Assembly (NCBI RefSeq): GCF_900167525.1 | Contig: NZ_FUZQ01000005.1 | Location: 1-64,000 of the forward strand | Reading direction: 5' to 3' | Length of the DNA stretch: 64,000 nt | Source: Krasilnikoviella flava | GTDB lineage: Bacteria > Actinomycetota > Actinomycetes > Actinomycetales > Cellulomonadaceae | Shown: in pieces, positions 24,507 through 35,555 of the stretch | How the letters are laid out: the number at the start of each line of letters is the position of its first letter | How positions within the stretch are numbered: position 1 is the stretch's first letter | Notes under the pieces: generated by a model | What the model was told of the DNA's origin: nothing | What the model saw: only the letters and a program-made list of their open reading frames with translations | Databases searched by the model: none | Position numbers and translations under genes: made by a program

Positions 24507-24704
24507 ATGGCCGGTCAGGAACGGATCAACCCGCAGCACGAGGACCGCACACCCGACGACGACGCGGACACCCCCGCCCCGGTGGCCCCCGCGGCGACGG
24601 AGCGGGACGCCGAGGTGGACGCCCTGCTGGAGGAGATCGACGAGGTCCTCGAGACCAACGCCGAGTCGTTCGTCCGGGGCTTCGTGCAGAAGGGCGGTCA
24701 GTGA
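24507..24704 (+). CDS. pup: Prokaryotic ubiquitin-like protein Pup
   Basis: This 65-residue intrinsically disordered tag is attached through its C-terminus to lysines of proteins destined for the proteasome. The sequence is hydrophilic and ends in VRGFVQKGGQ: the C-terminal Gln must be deamidated by Dop to Glu before PafA can ligate it. The central helix-forming part (EVDALLEEIDEVLETNAESF) binds the ARC coiled coil. AAAGGAGG lies 7 nt before the ATG, one of the strongest ribosome binding sites of the window, fitting an abundant protein. The prcB start follows 6 nt after its stop. Confidence 0.97.
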   Translation: MAGQERINPQHEDRTPDDDADTPAPVAPAATERDAEVDALLEEIDEVLETNAESFVRGFVQKGGQ

Positions 24705-24710
24705 TCGCCC

Positions 24711-25619
24711 ATGACCAGCGCTGACACCTCGGGACGCCTGCCGGACGCGTTCCTGCGTCCCGGCTCGTCCTCGTTCGTGGACTTCCTCGCAGGGCACGCG
24801 CCCGACCTGCTGCCCGGGCGCCGGGACATCGGCGGCGCCGGCGTGTCTGCCGAGGGCCTGGCGCCGCACGCGACCACCATCGTGGCCCTGACGTTCGGCA
24901 CCGACGAGGGCGGCCGGGGCGTGATCATGGCGGGCGACCGCCGGGCCACCGCTGGCAACCTCATCGCCAGCCGGGAGATGGAGAAGGTCTTCGCCGCGGA
25001 CGCCTACTCCGTGGTCGGCATCGCCGGCTCGGCGGGCGTCGCGATCGAGCTCGTCCGGCTGTTCCAGCTCGAGCTGGAGCACTACGAGAAGATCGAGGGC
25101 TCGCTGCTGTCCCTCGACGGCAAGGCGAACCGCCTGTCGACGATGATCCGCGGCAACCTCCCGCTCGCCCTGCAGGGGCTCGCGGTGGTGCCGCTCTTCG
25201 CCGGCTACGACCTCGACCGGGGGTACGGGCGCCTGTTCAGCTACGACGTCACCGGCGGCCGGTACGAGGAGCACGACCACCACACGGTGGGCTCGGGCTC
25301 GGTCTTCGCCCGCGGCGCGCTGAAGAAGCTGTGGCGTCCCGGGCTCGACGCGGACGCCGCGGTCGCGGTCGCCGTCGAGGCGCTGTACGACGCGGCGGAC
25401 GACGACAGCGCGACCGGTGGACCGGACCCGGTGCGCCAGATCTGGCCCGTGGTGACGGTGGTGACCGCCGACGGCGTGCGCCGGACGGACGACGACGAGC
25501 TGGCGGCGACGGTCGAGCGGATCGTCGCCGAGCGTGGGGCGGCCCACCGCGCCGCCCACGGTGATCGCCCGGCCGGCGGCGGCGTCCGCTCGGGACAGCA
25601 AGGAGGTGCGCGCGCATGA
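24711..25619 (+). CDS. prcB: 20S proteasome beta subunit (PrcB), with propeptide
   Basis: This 302-residue precursor forms the catalytic rings of the 20S core. The propeptide of 54 residues ends at APHA and autolysis exposes Thr55 of TTIVAL as the N-terminal nucleophile. [24 protein letters not shown] holds the Asp and Lys (catalytic Lys33-equivalent region), and [24 protein letters not shown] and [16 protein letters not shown] are characteristic. The C-terminal 50 residues are a charged, Gly-rich tail. pup, prcB and prcA are translationally close: 6 nt after pup, and an ATGA overlap with prcA. Confidence 0.96.
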   Translation: MTSADTSGRLPDAFLRPGSSSFVDFLAGHAPDLLPGRRDIGGAGVSAEGLAPHATTIVALTFGTDEGGRGVIMAGDRRATAGNLIASREMEKVFAADAYSVVGIAGSAGVAIELVRLFQLELEHYEKIEGSLLSLDGKANRLSTMIRGNLPLALQGLAVVPLFAGYDLDRGYGRLFSYDVTGGRYEEHDHHTVGSGSVFARGALKKLWRPGLDADAAVAVAVEALYDAADDDSATGGPDPVRQIWPVVTVVTADGVRRTDDDELAATVERIVAERGAAHRAAHGDRPAGGGVRSGQQGGARA

Positions 25620-26359
25620 CGATGCCGTTCTACGTCTCGCCCGAGCAGCTGATGAAGGACCGGGCGGACTTCGCCCGCAAGGGCATCGCCCGGGGCCGGT
25701 CCGTCGTCGTGCTCGCCTACGAGGGCGGGATCGCGTTCGCCACGGAGAACCCGTCGCGTGCGCTGCACAAGATCTCGGAGATCTACGACCGCATCGCGTT
25801 CGCCGCGGTGGGCAAGTACAACGAGTTCGAGAACCTGCGCGTGGCCGGTGTGCGCTATGCGGACCTGCGCGGGTACTCCTACGACCGCACCGACGTCACC
25901 GCGCGCGGGCTCGCGAACGCCTACGCCCAGACCTTGGGCACCGTGTTCACCACGGAGTCCAAGCCGCTCGAGGTGGAGCTCGTCGTCGCGGAGGTCGGGG
26001 CCACCCCCGCCGCCGACCAGATCTACCGGCTGTCGTACGACGGGTCGGTGGCGGACGAGCACGGGCACGTCGTGATGGGCGGGCAGGCAGAGCAGCTGGG
26101 CGCGCGGGTCACGGCGGCCTGGCACGAGGGGATGTCGCTGACCGAGGTGCTCGCGCTGGCGGTGCGCACGCTCGGCGCGGTGGGCACGGACGGTTCGGTG
26201 GCCGCCGAGGGCGAGGAGCGCGAGATCGCGCCCACCGGCCTCGAGGTGGCGGTGCTGGAGCGTGCGGGCCGGCGACGGGCGTTCCGGCGGCTGCAGGGCG
26301 CCACGCTGGCCGGCCTGCTCGAGCGGCCGGACGGCGGGAACGGGCCCGACCAGGGCTGA
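25616..26359 (+). CDS. prcA: 20S proteasome alpha subunit (PrcA)
   Basis: This 247-residue protein makes the outer, gating rings of the 20S core; it has no catalytic Thr. N-terminal [23 protein letters not shown] is the gate region and H0 helix, followed by [16 protein letters not shown] and [42 protein letters not shown], all typical. The ATGA overlap with the prcB stop and AAGGAGGT upstream point to translational coupling and equal synthesis of the two subunits. The last 20 residues are disordered. pafA follows 43 nt on. Confidence 0.96.
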   Translation: MTMPFYVSPEQLMKDRADFARKGIARGRSVVVLAYEGGIAFATENPSRALHKISEIYDRIAFAAVGKYNEFENLRVAGVRYADLRGYSYDRTDVTARGLANAYAQTLGTVFTTESKPLEVELVVAEVGATPAADQIYRLSYDGSVADEHGHVVMGGQAEQLGARVTAAWHEGMSLTEVLALAVRTLGAVGTDGSVAAEGEEREIAPTGLEVAVLERAGRRRAFRRLQGATLAGLLERPDGGNGPDQG

Positions 26360-26402
26360 GCAAGACGGGTCGTGAGCAGGGCCGAGCAGAGTGGAGGGCA
26401 CC

Positions 26403-27764
26403 GTGGACCGCAGGATCTTCGGGCTGGAGACCGAGTACGGGGTGACGTGCGCGGCGGACGACGGGCGCGGCCTGTCCGCCGACGAGGTGGCGCGCTACCT
26501 GTTCCGCAAGGTCGTGGCGTGGGGGCGGTCGTCGAACGTCTTCCTGCGCAACGGCTCCCGCCTGTACCTCGACGTCGGGTCGCACCCCGAGTACGCGACG
26601 GCGGAGTGCGACGACGTGCACCAGCTCGTGGCGTACGACCGGGGCGGGGAGCGCATCCTCGAAGGGCTGGTCGCGGACGCGCAGCAGCGGCTGGAGCACG
26701 AGGGTCTGTCGGGCAAGGTGCACCTGTTCAAGAACAACACCGACTCCGCGGGCAACTCCTACGGCTGTCACGAGAACTACCTCGTGCGCCGGCAGGGCGA
26801 CTTCGCCCGCCTGTCCGAGGTGCTGGTGCCGTTCCTCATCACCCGGCAGGTCCTCACCGGGGCCGGCAAGGTCCTGGCCACGCCGCGCGGCGCCGTCTAC
26901 TGCCTCTCCCAGCGCGCCGACCACATCTGGGAGGCGGTCTCCAGCGCCACCACCCGGTCCCGGCCCATCATCAACACGCGCGACGAGCCGCACGCCGACG
27001 CGGAGAGCTACCGTCGGCTGCACGTCATCGTGGGGGACTCGTCGATGGCGGAGCCGACGACGATGCTCAAGGTCGGCGCCACCGACCTCGTGCTGCGGCT
27101 CGTCGAGGCGGGGGTGCCGATGCGCGACCTCACGCTCGAGAACCCGATCCGCGCCATCCGCGAGATCAGCCACGACCGCACCGGCCTGCACCCCGTGCAG
27201 CTCGCCAACGGGCGCACCGCCACGGCCGTCGACATCCAGTGGGAGTACTTCCACCGGGTGCGCGAGCACGTGGACGCCCACGCCGGGGCGACGCCCGTCG
27301 TCAAGCAGGTCCTCGACCTGTGGGAGCGCGGGCTGCGCGCCCTGGAGTCGGGCGACCTGACGCTCGTGGACCGCGAGCTCGACTGGGTGATCAAGCTCAG
27401 GCTCATCGAGCGCTACCAGGCCAAGCACGACCTGGCGCTGGACGACCCGCGCATCGCCCGCCTCGACCTGGCGTACCACGACATCTCGCGCACCGAGGGG
27501 CTGTACAACCTGCTCGCCGCCCGCGGCATGGTGGAGCGCGTAGTGACCGACCTGGAGGTCTTCGAGTCCACGGCCGTGCCGCCGCCCACCACGCGCGCCA
27601 AGCTCCGCGGCGACTTCGTGCGCGCCGCCCAGGAGGCGCGGCGGGACTACACCGTGGACTGGGTGCACCTGAAGCTCAACGACCAGGCGCAGCGGACGGT
27701 GCTGTGCAAGGACCCGTTCAAGAACGTCGACGAGAGAGTGGATCGGCTGATCGAGTCGATGTGA
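26403..27764 (+). CDS. pafA: Pup-protein ligase PafA
   Basis: This 453-residue ligase activates the C-terminal Glu of Pup with ATP and joins it to substrate lysines. It is a Dop paralogue: [92 protein letters not shown] are shared landmarks, but the Dop-specific loop is absent. GTG at 26403 is preferred to the GTG at 26391 because GGAGGG lies 5-6 nt before it and relatives begin MDRRIFG. The C-terminus ([21 protein letters not shown]) is complete. Confidence 0.96.
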   Translation: MDRRIFGLETEYGVTCAADDGRGLSADEVARYLFRKVVAWGRSSNVFLRNGSRLYLDVGSHPEYATAECDDVHQLVAYDRGGERILEGLVADAQQRLEHEGLSGKVHLFKNNTDSAGNSYGCHENYLVRRQGDFARLSEVLVPFLITRQVLTGAGKVLATPRGAVYCLSQRADHIWEAVSSATTRSRPIINTRDEPHADAESYRRLHVIVGDSSMAEPTTMLKVGATDLVLRLVEAGVPMRDLTLENPIRAIREISHDRTGLHPVQLANGRTATAVDIQWEYFHRVREHVDAHAGATPVVKQVLDLWERGLRALESGDLTLVDRELDWVIKLRLIERYQAKHDLALDDPRIARLDLAYHDISRTEGLYNLLAARGMVERVVTDLEVFESTAVPPPTTRAKLRGDFVRAAQEARRDYTVDWVHLKLNDQAQRTVLCKDPFKNVDERVDRLIESM

Positions 27765-27806
27765 CGTCGGTCGGGCCGCGTCGGTCGGGCCGCGTCGGGC
27801 GGGCCG
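27765..27806 (+). repeat. Three tandem 14-bp repeats after pafA
   Basis: CGTCGGTCGGGCCG occurs twice and CGTCGGGCGGGCCG once, back to back, directly after the pafA stop. Probably slippage; no hairpin potential stands out. Confidence 0.75.
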
Positions 27807-27851
27807 GGCGAGCGGGGACGGACCGGCACCTCTCTCGTCGGGCGGGCATGG

Positions 27852-27863
27852 CAAGATGACGCG
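27852..27863 (+). promoter_or_regulatory. Putative leaderless promoter (-10) of the FKBP lipoprotein gene
   Basis: CAAGAT (27852-27857) then 6 nt then GTG 27864; no ribosome binding site. Confidence 0.45.
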
Positions 27864-28823
27864 GTGCTCCGCCGTCTCACCCTCCTGATCTCGCTGCTGC
27901 TCGGCGGCGCTCTCGTGCTCGGCGGGTGCGGCTCGTCGCTGCTGGGGGACGTGCCGACGACGGCGCCGTCAGCGACTCCCGTGCAGGTGTCGGGCGCGGT
28001 GGGGGAGCCGCCGTCCCTCCACTACGACCAGCCGTACGACGTGACGCGCCAGGGCGCGCGGACCGTGTGGCCGGGATCCGGCGAGCCGGTGGTGGACGGC
28101 GAGCCCGTGCTGCTGAACATGTACGCGGAGGACGGGCGCGACGGCTCCGTCATCTCCTCCACGTACATCGACGCCCCGGCGTGGTACACGATGTCGCCGG
28201 AGTCGCTCGGCTCCAACCTCTACGACACGCTGCGGGGCCAGAAGGTGGGCGCGCGCATGCTCCTGCTCGAGGAGGACGACGGCGTGCCCGTGATCCTCGT
28301 CGTCGACGTGCTGCCGACGCACGCCGCGGGCGCCGAGGTGGCCGTGGCCGACGACCTGCCGACGGTCGAGCGGGCCGACGACGGCGCGCCCCGGGTCCGG
28401 GTGCCGAAGAAGTCCGACCCGCCCTCGGACCTGCAGGTGCAACCCCTGCTGCGGGGCACGGGGCAGCAGGTGCAGGTGGGTCAGGTGGTCACCATGCGCT
28501 TCACCGCGGTGCGGTGGAGCGACGGTCGGCAGTTCGACACCACCTGGACGCCCGGCACGCGGCCGCAGTCCGCGACGGTCGGGATCGGCCAGCTGGTCGA
28601 CGGCCTCGACCAGGGGCTCGTCGAGCAGACCGTCGGGTCGCAGGTGCTTCTCGTGGTGCCCCCGAGCCTCGGCTACGGTGGCACCAGCAGCGACCTCGCC
28701 GACGAGACCCTGGTCTACGTCGTGGACATCCTGGACGCGCACTTCCAGGTCACCGAGGACGAGTCGACCGGCCAGGGCAAGGGCGACGACGGCGGCGACC
28801 CGGAGAAGACCACCGGCGAGTAG
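27864..28823 (+). CDS. FKBP-type peptidyl-prolyl isomerase lipoprotein
   Basis: This 319-residue exported protein begins [22 protein letters not shown], a lipoprotein signal with lipobox LGGC and lipidated Cys22. Two FKBP-like modules can be discerned: one around 55-150 ([20 protein letters not shown]) and a clearer one at about 200-300 ([69 protein letters not shown]). It is expected to catalyse prolyl isomerisation of secreted proteins at the membrane surface. The place just after pafA is conserved in many actinobacteria. The acidic, Gly-rich C-terminus is a tail. Confidence 0.87.
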   Translation: MLRRLTLLISLLLGGALVLGGCGSSLLGDVPTTAPSATPVQVSGAVGEPPSLHYDQPYDVTRQGARTVWPGSGEPVVDGEPVLLNMYAEDGRDGSVISSTYIDAPAWYTMSPESLGSNLYDTLRGQKVGARMLLLEEDDGVPVILVVDVLPTHAAGAEVAVADDLPTVERADDGAPRVRVPKKSDPPSDLQVQPLLRGTGQQVQVGQVVTMRFTAVRWSDGRQFDTTWTPGTRPQSATVGIGQLVDGLDQGLVEQTVGSQVLLVVPPSLGYGGTSSDLADETLVYVVDILDAHFQVTEDESTGQGKGDDGGDPEKTTGE

Positions 28824-28870
28824 CCGGCGAGAGCAGCGACGACAGCAGCAGAAGGAAGGGTGAGTCCCGC

Positions 28871-29644
28871 ATGTCCGTGGCCGTCCGCGTGATCCCGTGC
28901 CTCGACGTCGACGACGGAAGGGTCGTCAAGGGGGTCAACTTCACGAACCTGCGCGACGCGGGGGACCCCGTGGAGCTCGCCTCCCGGTACGACCGCGAGG
29001 GCGCCGACGAGGTGACGTTCCTCGACGTGTCCGCGTCCTCGGGCGACCGCGCCACGATGGTCGACGTCGTGCGACGCACCGCCGACCAGGTGTTCGTGCC
29101 GCTCACGGTGGGCGGCGGGGTGCGCTCGACCGACGACGTCGACCGCCTGCTGCGCGCCGGCGCGGACAAGGTCGGCGTCAACACCGCCGCCATCGCGCGG
29201 CCGGAGCTCGTCGCGGAGATCGCGGCGCGGTTCGGGCGCCAGGTGCTCACCCTGTCGGTGGACGCCCGCCGGGTCACGGGGGAGACGGTCACTCCGTCGG
29301 GCTACGAGGTCACGACGCACGGCGGCCGCCGCGGCACCGGGATCGATGCCGTCGAGTGGGCGGCGCGGGCCGCGCACCTGGGCGCGGGCGAGATCCTGCT
29401 CAACTCGATGGACGCTGACGGCACCACGTCGGGCTTCGACCTCGAGATGCTCGCCGCCGTGCGCGAGAAGGTCGACGTGCCGCTGGTGGCGTCGGGTGGC
29501 GCGGGCGTCCCGGAGCACTTCGTCGCCGCGGCCCGGGCGGGTGCGGACGCCGTGCTCGCCGCGAGCGTCTTCCACTTCGGCGCGCTGTCGATCGGCCAGG
29601 TCAAAGAGGCCCTCGCCGCCGCGGGCATCGAGGTGCGACAGTGA
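28871..29644 (+). CDS. hisF: Imidazole glycerol phosphate synthase cyclase subunit HisF
   Basis: This 257-residue (beta/alpha)8 barrel closes the imidazole ring of IGP from PRFAR using ammonia delivered by HisH, the fifth step of histidine synthesis. Catalytic Asp12 is in [15 protein letters not shown] and the second Asp in LTLSVDARR. The phosphate-binding loops [16 protein letters not shown] and VASGGAG are intact. GGAAGGGTGAG precedes the ATG at 28871. The partner hisH is not in the window. hisI follows only after a two-gene ABC exporter. Confidence 0.96.
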   Translation: MSVAVRVIPCLDVDDGRVVKGVNFTNLRDAGDPVELASRYDREGADEVTFLDVSASSGDRATMVDVVRRTADQVFVPLTVGGGVRSTDDVDRLLRAGADKVGVNTAAIARPELVAEIAARFGRQVLTLSVDARRVTGETVTPSGYEVTTHGGRRGTGIDAVEWAARAAHLGAGEILLNSMDADGTTSGFDLEMLAAVREKVDVPLVASGGAGVPEHFVAAARAGADAVLAASVFHFGALSIGQVKEALAAAGIEVRQ

Positions 29645-29654
29645 GCGGCTGTCG

Positions 29655-31616
29655 ATGAGCGGCAGACCCGCCCCCGGCGGCGCCCGCCGGGCCGGTACCG
29701 GCCAGACGACCCTCACCGGGTCGAGGCTGCGCCGCTCGGCCACGCTCGTGTGGCGCGGCATGCGCTCCGAGCCGCGCCTGTACGTGCTGGCCGTGGGCGC
29801 GTCGGCCGTGTTCGGCGCCGCCACGGTGGCGGTGAGCCGCGCGGTCGGCTGGGCTACCGACGCGGTCGTCGTCCCGGCGATCGCGGGCGACCCGGCCGCG
29901 CAGGACCGCATCTGGGTCGCCGGCCTCGTGCTCGCCGCGGTGGCGTTCACGCTCGCGCTCGGCGTGGCCGGCCGGCGCATCTGGGCCGGATACGGCTTCG
30001 CCTCGATCCAGGCGCACCACCGGCGCGGGCTGTCGCGGCAGTACCTCCACCTGCCGGTCTCGTGGCACCGCGCCCACCCGGCGGGGCGTCTGCTGTCGGC
30101 GGCGAGCGCCGACGTCGAGGCCGCCACCGGCGTGTTCAACCCGCTGCCGTTCGCCCTCGGGGTCGTGGTGATGATCGCCGTGGCCACGGGAATGCTGCTC
30201 GCGGTGGACGTCTGGCTCGCCGTCGCGGCCCTGCTGGTCGTGCCCGCGGCCGTCGCCGCGAACGTCGTCTTCCAGCGCCACATGACGCCCGCCGTGACGC
30301 GCGCCCAGCAGCTGCGCGCGGAGGTGGCGGACGTGGCGCACGAGTCGTTCGAGGGCGCCCTCCTGGTGACGTCGCTCGGCACGGCCGACCGCGAGGAGCG
30401 CCGGTTCGCCGAGCGCACGGACGCGCTGCGCGCGGCCAACGTGCGCGTGGGCACCGTGCGGGCCGTGTTCGATCCCGTCATCGAGCTGCTGCCCTCCCTC
30501 GGCACGCTGGCCGTGCTGGGCGTGGGCACGTGGCGGGCGTCCACGGGCGCGGTCGACGCAGGGGACGTCGTGACGGCCGCGTACCTGCTGACGCTCATGG
30601 CGGTGCCGGTGCGCGCGTTCGGCTGGGTGCTGGGCGAGCTGCCGCGCGCCCTGGTCGGCTACGACCGGATCGCGGGCATCCTCGACGCCCCGGCGTCGCT
30701 CGTACCCGGCGCGGCGGCGCTGCCGCGCGGCGCCGGCGGACTGGCGCTGCGGCTCGACGGCGTCGGGGTCGACGTCCCTGCGGCCGGCGCGACGGCCACG
30801 CTGCTCGACGGGATCGACCTCGAGGTCGCGCCGGGGGCCACCGTCGCCGTGGTCGGGAGCACGGGGGCCGGCAAGACGACGCTGGTCTCGCTGTTCGCCC
30901 GGCTCAGCGACCCGACCCGTGGCCGCGTGCTGCTCGACGGCGTGGACGTGCGCGACCTGGCCGCGGGGGAGATCCCCGCGCAGGTGGCGCTCGTGACGCA
31001 GCAGACGTTCGTCTTCGAGGACACGGTGCGCTCCAACGTCACGCTCGCCGACCCCGGCGACGACGGCGCCCCGGACGACGCCGCCGTCTGGGACGCGCTG
31101 CGCGTCGCCCGGGTCGACGACGTCGTGCGCGACCTCCCGGGCGGGCTGGACGCGCCCCTGGGGGAGCGCGGCGCCAACCTGTCCGGCGGGCAGCGGCAGC
31201 GGCTCGCCGTGGCGCGGGCGCTCGTGCGCCGCCCCCGGTTGCTCGTCCTCGACGACGCCACGTCGGCGGTCGATCCGCGGGTGGAGGGGGAGATCCTCGG
31301 CTCCCTCTCGGCGGCGCGCGGCGACGGGGCACGCGGCGCCACGACCGTCGTCATGGTCGCCTACCGCATGTCCTCCGTGGCGCTGGCGGACGTCGTCGTG
31401 CACCTCGAGGGCGGTCGCGTGGTGGACGTCGGTCCGCACCCGGACCTGCTGGCCCGCGACGCGGGGTACCGCGCCCTCGCCACGGCCTATGAGCGGGAGA
31501 CCGCGCGCCGGGCGCGCGAGCTCGCGGACGAGGCGGCCGCGGGGGAAGCGGTGCCGGGCCTGACGACCGCGGACGACCTGGTGCCGGACGAGACGTCGCT
31601 GGAGGACACGCCGTGA
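29655..31616 (+). CDS. ABC exporter half-transporter with degenerate ATP site (heterodimer subunit 1)
   Basis: This 653-residue protein fuses an ABC_membrane domain with about six membrane segments (residues about 35-320) to an ATPase domain. Walker A is [10 protein letters not shown] near residue 400 and the signature is LSGGQRQR. The Walker B Glu is replaced by Asp ([12 protein letters not shown]) and the switch His by Tyr ([10 protein letters not shown]), the pattern of the non-catalytic site in heterodimeric exporters such as BmrC or TM287. It starts 10 nt after hisF and overlaps the next gene by 4 nt. The substrate is unknown. Confidence 0.9.
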   Translation: MSGRPAPGGARRAGTGQTTLTGSRLRRSATLVWRGMRSEPRLYVLAVGASAVFGAATVAVSRAVGWATDAVVVPAIAGDPAAQDRIWVAGLVLAAVAFTLALGVAGRRIWAGYGFASIQAHHRRGLSRQYLHLPVSWHRAHPAGRLLSAASADVEAATGVFNPLPFALGVVVMIAVATGMLLAVDVWLAVAALLVVPAAVAANVVFQRHMTPAVTRAQQLRAEVADVAHESFEGALLVTSLGTADREERRFAERTDALRAANVRVGTVRAVFDPVIELLPSLGTLAVLGVGTWRASTGAVDAGDVVTAAYLLTLMAVPVRAFGWVLGELPRALVGYDRIAGILDAPASLVPGAAALPRGAGGLALRLDGVGVDVPAAGATATLLDGIDLEVAPGATVAVVGSTGAGKTTLVSLFARLSDPTRGRVLLDGVDVRDLAAGEIPAQVALVTQQTFVFEDTVRSNVTLADPGDDGAPDDAAVWDALRVARVDDVVRDLPGGLDAPLGERGANLSGGQRQRLAVARALVRRPRLLVLDDATSAVDPRVEGEILGSLSAARGDGARGATTVVMVAYRMSSVALADVVVHLEGGRVVDVGPHPDLLARDAGYRALATAYERETARRARELADEAAAGEAVPGLTTADDLVPDETSLEDTP

Positions 31617-33412
31617 GCGCCACCCGGATCGCCGCCGCCAGCGAGCTCGGCGTGCTCGCGACGCTGCGCCGTGGCGTGCAGATCTCCCCGCAGATCGTCG
31701 ACGGCATGTGGCTCACCCTGGCGCTCGCCGTCCTGGCGGCCGCGGGCCGCGTCGTCGTGCCGGTCGCCGTGCAGCGCACGATCGACGACGGCATCCTCGC
31801 TGCGGGCGGCCCCGACGCCGGGCAGGTGGCCCTGCTGACGGGCCTCGCGGCGGGGGCCGTCGTCATCGCCGGGCTGTGCACGGCGGTGGTCAACGTGCGC
31901 CTGTTCCGCCGTACCGAGGCGGGGCTCGCCGCCCTGCGGGTGCAGGCGTTCCGGCACGTGCACGACCTGTCCACGCTGGCGCAGGGCACCGAACGACGCG
32001 GCGCGCTGGTGTCACGCGTGACCTCCGACGTCGACACGATCTCCTTGTTCGTGCAGTGGGGCGGCATCCAGCTGCTCGTGTCCACCCTGCAGGTGCTGGT
32101 CGCCACGGGGCTCATGGCCGTGTACTCGTGGCAGCTGACCGTCGTGGTCTGGGCCTGTTTCGTGCCGCTCTTCCTCGTGCTGCGCCGCGCGCAGGGGTCG
32201 GTGAACCGGGCCTACGCAGCCGTCCGCCAGGCCGTCGGCGCGATGCTCGGCGCGATCTCCGAGGCCGTGGTGGGTGCCGAGACGGTGCGCGCCTACGGCG
32301 TGGCCCGTCGCACGGGGCGGCGCGTCGACGCGGCGGTGGAGCACACGCGGGCGACGCAGGCCCGTGCCCAGCTCCTCGTCTCGTCCGTGTTCTCGAGCGG
32401 GGTGCTGGTCGCCAACCTGGTGCTCGCCGTGGTGGTCGTGGTGGGCACGCTGCTCGGCGTGGGCGGCGGCCTGACGGCCGGGCAGGTGGTCGCGTTCCTG
32501 TTCCTGGTGCAGCTGTTCACCGGGCCGGTGCAGCAGGCCACCGAGATCCTCAACGAGCTGCAGAACGCCGTCGCGGGCTGGCGTCGCGTGCTCGCGGTGC
32601 TCGAGACGCCGGTCGACGTGGCGGAGGCCGACGACGCCACGGCGAGCCCCCGCGGCCCGGCCGCGGTGACGCTGCGCGGCGTGCGGTTCGCCTACCCCGA
32701 CGGGCCCGAGGTGCTGCACGGGGTCGACCTGGAGCTGCCCGCGCGGCGCAAGGTCGCCGTGGTGGGGCGGACGGGGTCGGGCAAGACGACGGTCGCCAAG
32801 CTGGTCGCCCGGCTCATGGACCCCACGGCGGGGCAGGTGCTGCTCGACGGCGTGGACCTGCGCCTCCTGACGCTCGGCTCGTTGCGCGAGCGCGTCGTCC
32901 TCGTGCCGCAGGAGGGCTTCCTCTTCGACGGCACGGTGGAGCAGAACGTCGCCTACGGGCTGCGGCCGGAGCCGTCGGCAGGCGCCGTCGAGACCCGGGC
33001 CCGCGTCGCGCAGGCGGTCGCGTCGCTCGGCCTGTCGGACTGGGTGGCCGGGCTGCCGCAGGGCCTGGACACGCCCGTCGGGCAGCGCGGCGAGGCGCTG
33101 AGCGCGGGGGAGCGGCAGCTGGTCGCGATTGCGCGCGCCTACCTCGCGGCGCCCGACCTGCTGGTGCTCGACGAGGCCACGTCGGCCGTCGACCCGGCGG
33201 CCGAGGTGCGGATCGCGCGGGCGCTGGACTCCCTCACCTCGGGCCGGTCCACCATCACGATCGCGCACCGGCTCTCGACGGCGGAGGCGAGCGACCTCGT
33301 GATCGTCGTCGACGAGGGACGCGTGGTGGAGGTCGGGGGCCACGCTGAGCTCGCCGCTGCGGGCGGCGTGTACGCGCGGATGCACGCGAGCTGGGTGGCG
33401 CAGACCCGATGA
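31613..33412 (+). CDS. ABC exporter half-transporter with canonical catalytic residues (heterodimer subunit 2)
   Basis: This 599-residue protein has an N-terminal six-helix ABC_membrane domain (about 25-320) and ATPase domain with GRTGSGKTT near residue 384, [12 protein letters not shown] with the catalytic Glu and IAHRLS with the switch His. Its signature is LSAGERQL rather than LSGGQ. In a heterodimer this altered signature would face the degenerate Walker B of subunit 1, so one site is catalytic and the other not, matching the known asymmetry of such exporters. The GTG start overlaps the previous stop (GTGA), indicating translational coupling. Confidence 0.91.
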   Translation: MSATRIAAASELGVLATLRRGVQISPQIVDGMWLTLALAVLAAAGRVVVPVAVQRTIDDGILAAGGPDAGQVALLTGLAAGAVVIAGLCTAVVNVRLFRRTEAGLAALRVQAFRHVHDLSTLAQGTERRGALVSRVTSDVDTISLFVQWGGIQLLVSTLQVLVATGLMAVYSWQLTVVVWACFVPLFLVLRRAQGSVNRAYAAVRQAVGAMLGAISEAVVGAETVRAYGVARRTGRRVDAAVEHTRATQARAQLLVSSVFSSGVLVANLVLAVVVVVGTLLGVGGGLTAGQVVAFLFLVQLFTGPVQQATEILNELQNAVAGWRRVLAVLETPVDVAEADDATASPRGPAAVTLRGVRFAYPDGPEVLHGVDLELPARRKVAVVGRTGSGKTTVAKLVARLMDPTAGQVLLDGVDLRLLTLGSLRERVVLVPQEGFLFDGTVEQNVAYGLRPEPSAGAVETRARVAQAVASLGLSDWVAGLPQGLDTPVGQRGEALSAGERQLVAIARAYLAAPDLLVLDEATSAVDPAAEVRIARALDSLTSGRSTITIAHRLSTAEASDLVIVVDEGRVVEVGGHAELAAAGGVYARMHASWVAQTR

Positions 33413-33470
33413 CCCGCACCGCCCGCCCGCCCGCCGCCGGACCCGTGCCCGAGGGCCGCCGCCGACGTGT

Positions 33471-33482
33471 CAAGATGCTCGG
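33471..33482 (+). promoter_or_regulatory. Putative leaderless promoter (-10) of hisI
   Basis: CAAGAT (33471-33476) then 6 nt then GTG 33483; no ribosome binding site. Confidence 0.45.
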
Positions 33483-33875
33483 GTGACCACGCCCGCCCTT
33501 CCCGGCTCGCCCCTCGACCCCGCGCTCGCGGCCCGGCTCAAGCGCGACGAGCACGGTCTCGTCGCCGCGATCGTGCAGCAGCACGACACCGGCGAGGTGC
33601 TCATGCTCGGCTGGATGGACGACGAGGCCCTGCACCGCACCCTCACCGAGGGCCGGGTGACGTTCTGGAGCCGGTCGCGCGGGGAGTACTGGCGCAAGGG
33701 CGACACGTCCGGTCACGTGCAGCTGGTGCGGTCCGTCGCGCTGGACTGCGACGGCGACGCACTGCTCGTGCGCGCGCACCAGGTGGGCGCCGCGTGCCAC
33801 ACCGGCACCCGCACCTGCTTCGAGGCGGGCGGCGACCTGGGGGCCGTCGTCGGCCCCGACGCGCCGACCCCGTAA
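33483..33875 (+). CDS. hisI: Phosphoribosyl-AMP cyclohydrolase HisI
   Basis: This 130-residue enzyme opens the purine ring of phosphoribosyl-AMP, the third step of histidine synthesis. [43 protein letters not shown] and CHTGTRTCF carry the conserved Asp and Cys metal ligands (Zn and Mg). It is the monofunctional form without a HisE domain. It sits 70 nt after the ABC exporter and 48 nt before trpE. A -10 hexamer is placed 6 nt before the GTG. Confidence 0.95.
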   Translation: MTTPALPGSPLDPALAARLKRDEHGLVAAIVQQHDTGEVLMLGWMDDEALHRTLTEGRVTFWSRSRGEYWRKGDTSGHVQLVRSVALDCDGDALLVRAHQVGAACHTGTRTCFEAGGDLGAVVGPDAPTP

Positions 33876-33923
33876 GCCCGTGAGCCCGAACCCGACCAGC
33901 CCCGACGCTCCCCAGGAGGACCG

Positions 33924-35552
33924 GTGACCACCCCCGCCGTCACGCCCCCCGACACCGCCGTGCCCGCCGACCAGGCGGCCCCGGAGACCCCGCGCACCGT
34001 GGCGGGCCCCTCGGCGGAGGACCTGGCGTGGGGCGCGACCTGGCCGGGTCTCGGCACGTTCCGGGCGCTGGCCGCCGACCGCCGCGTGATCCCCGTGGTG
34101 CGGCGCGTGCTGGCCGACGACGTCACCCCGGTGGGCCTGTACCGCACGCTCGCCCAGGACCGCCCGGGCACCTTCGTGCTGGAGTCGGCGGAGTCGTCGG
34201 GCGGCTGGTCGCGCTGGTCCTTCGTGGGCGTGGACTCGCGGGCCACCCTCACCGCGCAGGACGGTCGGGCCGTGTGGCACGGCGACGTGCCCGCCGGCAT
34301 CCCGCGCGAGGGCGACGTCGTCGACGTGCTCGGCGCGGCGCTCGAGGCGCTGCGCACCCCGCCGATCGAGGGTCTGCCGCCGCTGACCGGCGGGCTCACG
34401 GGTGCGCTGGGCTGGGACGTCGTGCGGCACTGGGAGCCGACGCTCCCCGCGAACGCCCCGGACGAGCTCGGGGTGCCGGAGGTGGCGCTGAGCCTCGCGA
34501 CCGACCTCGTGGCGGTCGACCACCACACGGGGACCGCGTGGCTCATCGCCAACGCGATCAACGGCGACGGCACCGACGAGCGGGTGGACCAGGCGCACGC
34601 CGACGCCGTCGCCCGGCTCGACGCGATGCAGGCGCGGCTCGCGTCGCCGGCCCCGCCCGAGCCCACCGTGCTGCGCGGGCCGGACGAGGTGGCCGAGCCG
34701 GCGCTGGAGTTCCGGTCCACCCGCGACGAGTTCGAGGCCGCCGTGCGCACCGGCCAGGAGGCCATCCGCGAGGGCGAGGTGTTCCAGGTGGTGCTGTCCC
34801 AGCGCCTCGGCCTGGACTGCCCGGCTGCGCCCCTGGACGTCTACCGGGCGCTGCGCACGATCAACCCGAGCCCGTACATGTACTACTTCCGGCTCACCGG
34901 TCCGGACGAGCGCGAGTTCTCCGTCGTCGGGTCCAGCCCGGAGACCCTGGTCAAGGTGACCGACGGTCACGTCACGACGTACCCGATCGCGGGCTCGCGG
35001 CCGCGCGGGGCGACGGTGGAGGAGGACGTGACGTTCGGGGAGGAGCTGCTGGCCGACCCCAAGGAGCGCGCCGAGCACCTCATGCTCGTCGACCTGTCGC
35101 GCAACGACCTCGTCAAGGTCTGTGAGCCGACGTCGGTCGAGGTGGTCGAGTTCATGGCCACCCGCCGGTTCAGCCACATCATGCACCTGTGCTCGACCGT
35201 GGTCGGCCGCCTGCGGGCGGGCGCGACGGCGCTCGACACGCTGCGTGCGACGTTCCCCGCGGGGACCCTCTCGGGGGCGCCCAAGCCGCGGGCGATCGCG
35301 CTGATCGACGAGCTCGAGCCGGCATCGCGGGGGATCTACGGCGGCACGGTGGGCTACTTCGACTTCGGCGGCAACATGGACATGGCGATCGCGATCCGCA
35401 CGGCATGCATCCGCGACGGTCGGGCGTGGGTGCAGGCCGGCGGCGGGATCGTCGCGGACTCGGTACCCGCGCTCGAGTACGAGGAGTCGCGCAACAAGGC
35501 GGCCGCGGCGGTGCGCGCCGTGCAGCTGGCCGCGCGGTTCCGGGCGCTGTGA
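33924..35552 (+). CDS. trpE: Anthranilate synthase component I (TrpE)
   Basis: This 542-residue enzyme converts chorismate and ammonia to anthranilate. The N-terminal Anth_synt_I_N domain spans about 60-200 (residues for Trp feedback in LLESAES-like VLESAESSGGWSRWSFVG). The chorismate-binding domain follows with GEVFQVVLSQRL, NPSPYMYYF, GSSPETLVKV, PIAGSRPRG, DLSRNDLVKVC, HLCSTVVGRLR, FPAGTLSGAPKPRA and GGIVADSVP. AGGAGG lies 6 nt before the GTG. The glutaminase partner trpG is not in the window. No tandem-Trp leader peptide is seen upstream. Confidence 0.96.
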   Translation: MTTPAVTPPDTAVPADQAAPETPRTVAGPSAEDLAWGATWPGLGTFRALAADRRVIPVVRRVLADDVTPVGLYRTLAQDRPGTFVLESAESSGGWSRWSFVGVDSRATLTAQDGRAVWHGDVPAGIPREGDVVDVLGAALEALRTPPIEGLPPLTGGLTGALGWDVVRHWEPTLPANAPDELGVPEVALSLATDLVAVDHHTGTAWLIANAINGDGTDERVDQAHADAVARLDAMQARLASPAPPEPTVLRGPDEVAEPALEFRSTRDEFEAAVRTGQEAIREGEVFQVVLSQRLGLDCPAAPLDVYRALRTINPSPYMYYFRLTGPDEREFSVVGSSPETLVKVTDGHVTTYPIAGSRPRGATVEEDVTFGEELLADPKERAEHLMLVDLSRNDLVKVCEPTSVEVVEFMATRRFSHIMHLCSTVVGRLRAGATALDTLRATFPAGTLSGAPKPRAIALIDELEPASRGIYGGTVGYFDFGGNMDMAIAIRTACIRDGRAWVQAGGGIVADSVPALEYEESRNKAAAAVRAVQLAARFRAL

Positions 35553-35555
35553 GCC

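Noticed and set aside
33876-33923. Tryptophan attenuator leader before trpE
   Set aside because: The 48-nt gap has no ORF with Trp codons and no paired hairpins; only a ribosome binding site is seen.
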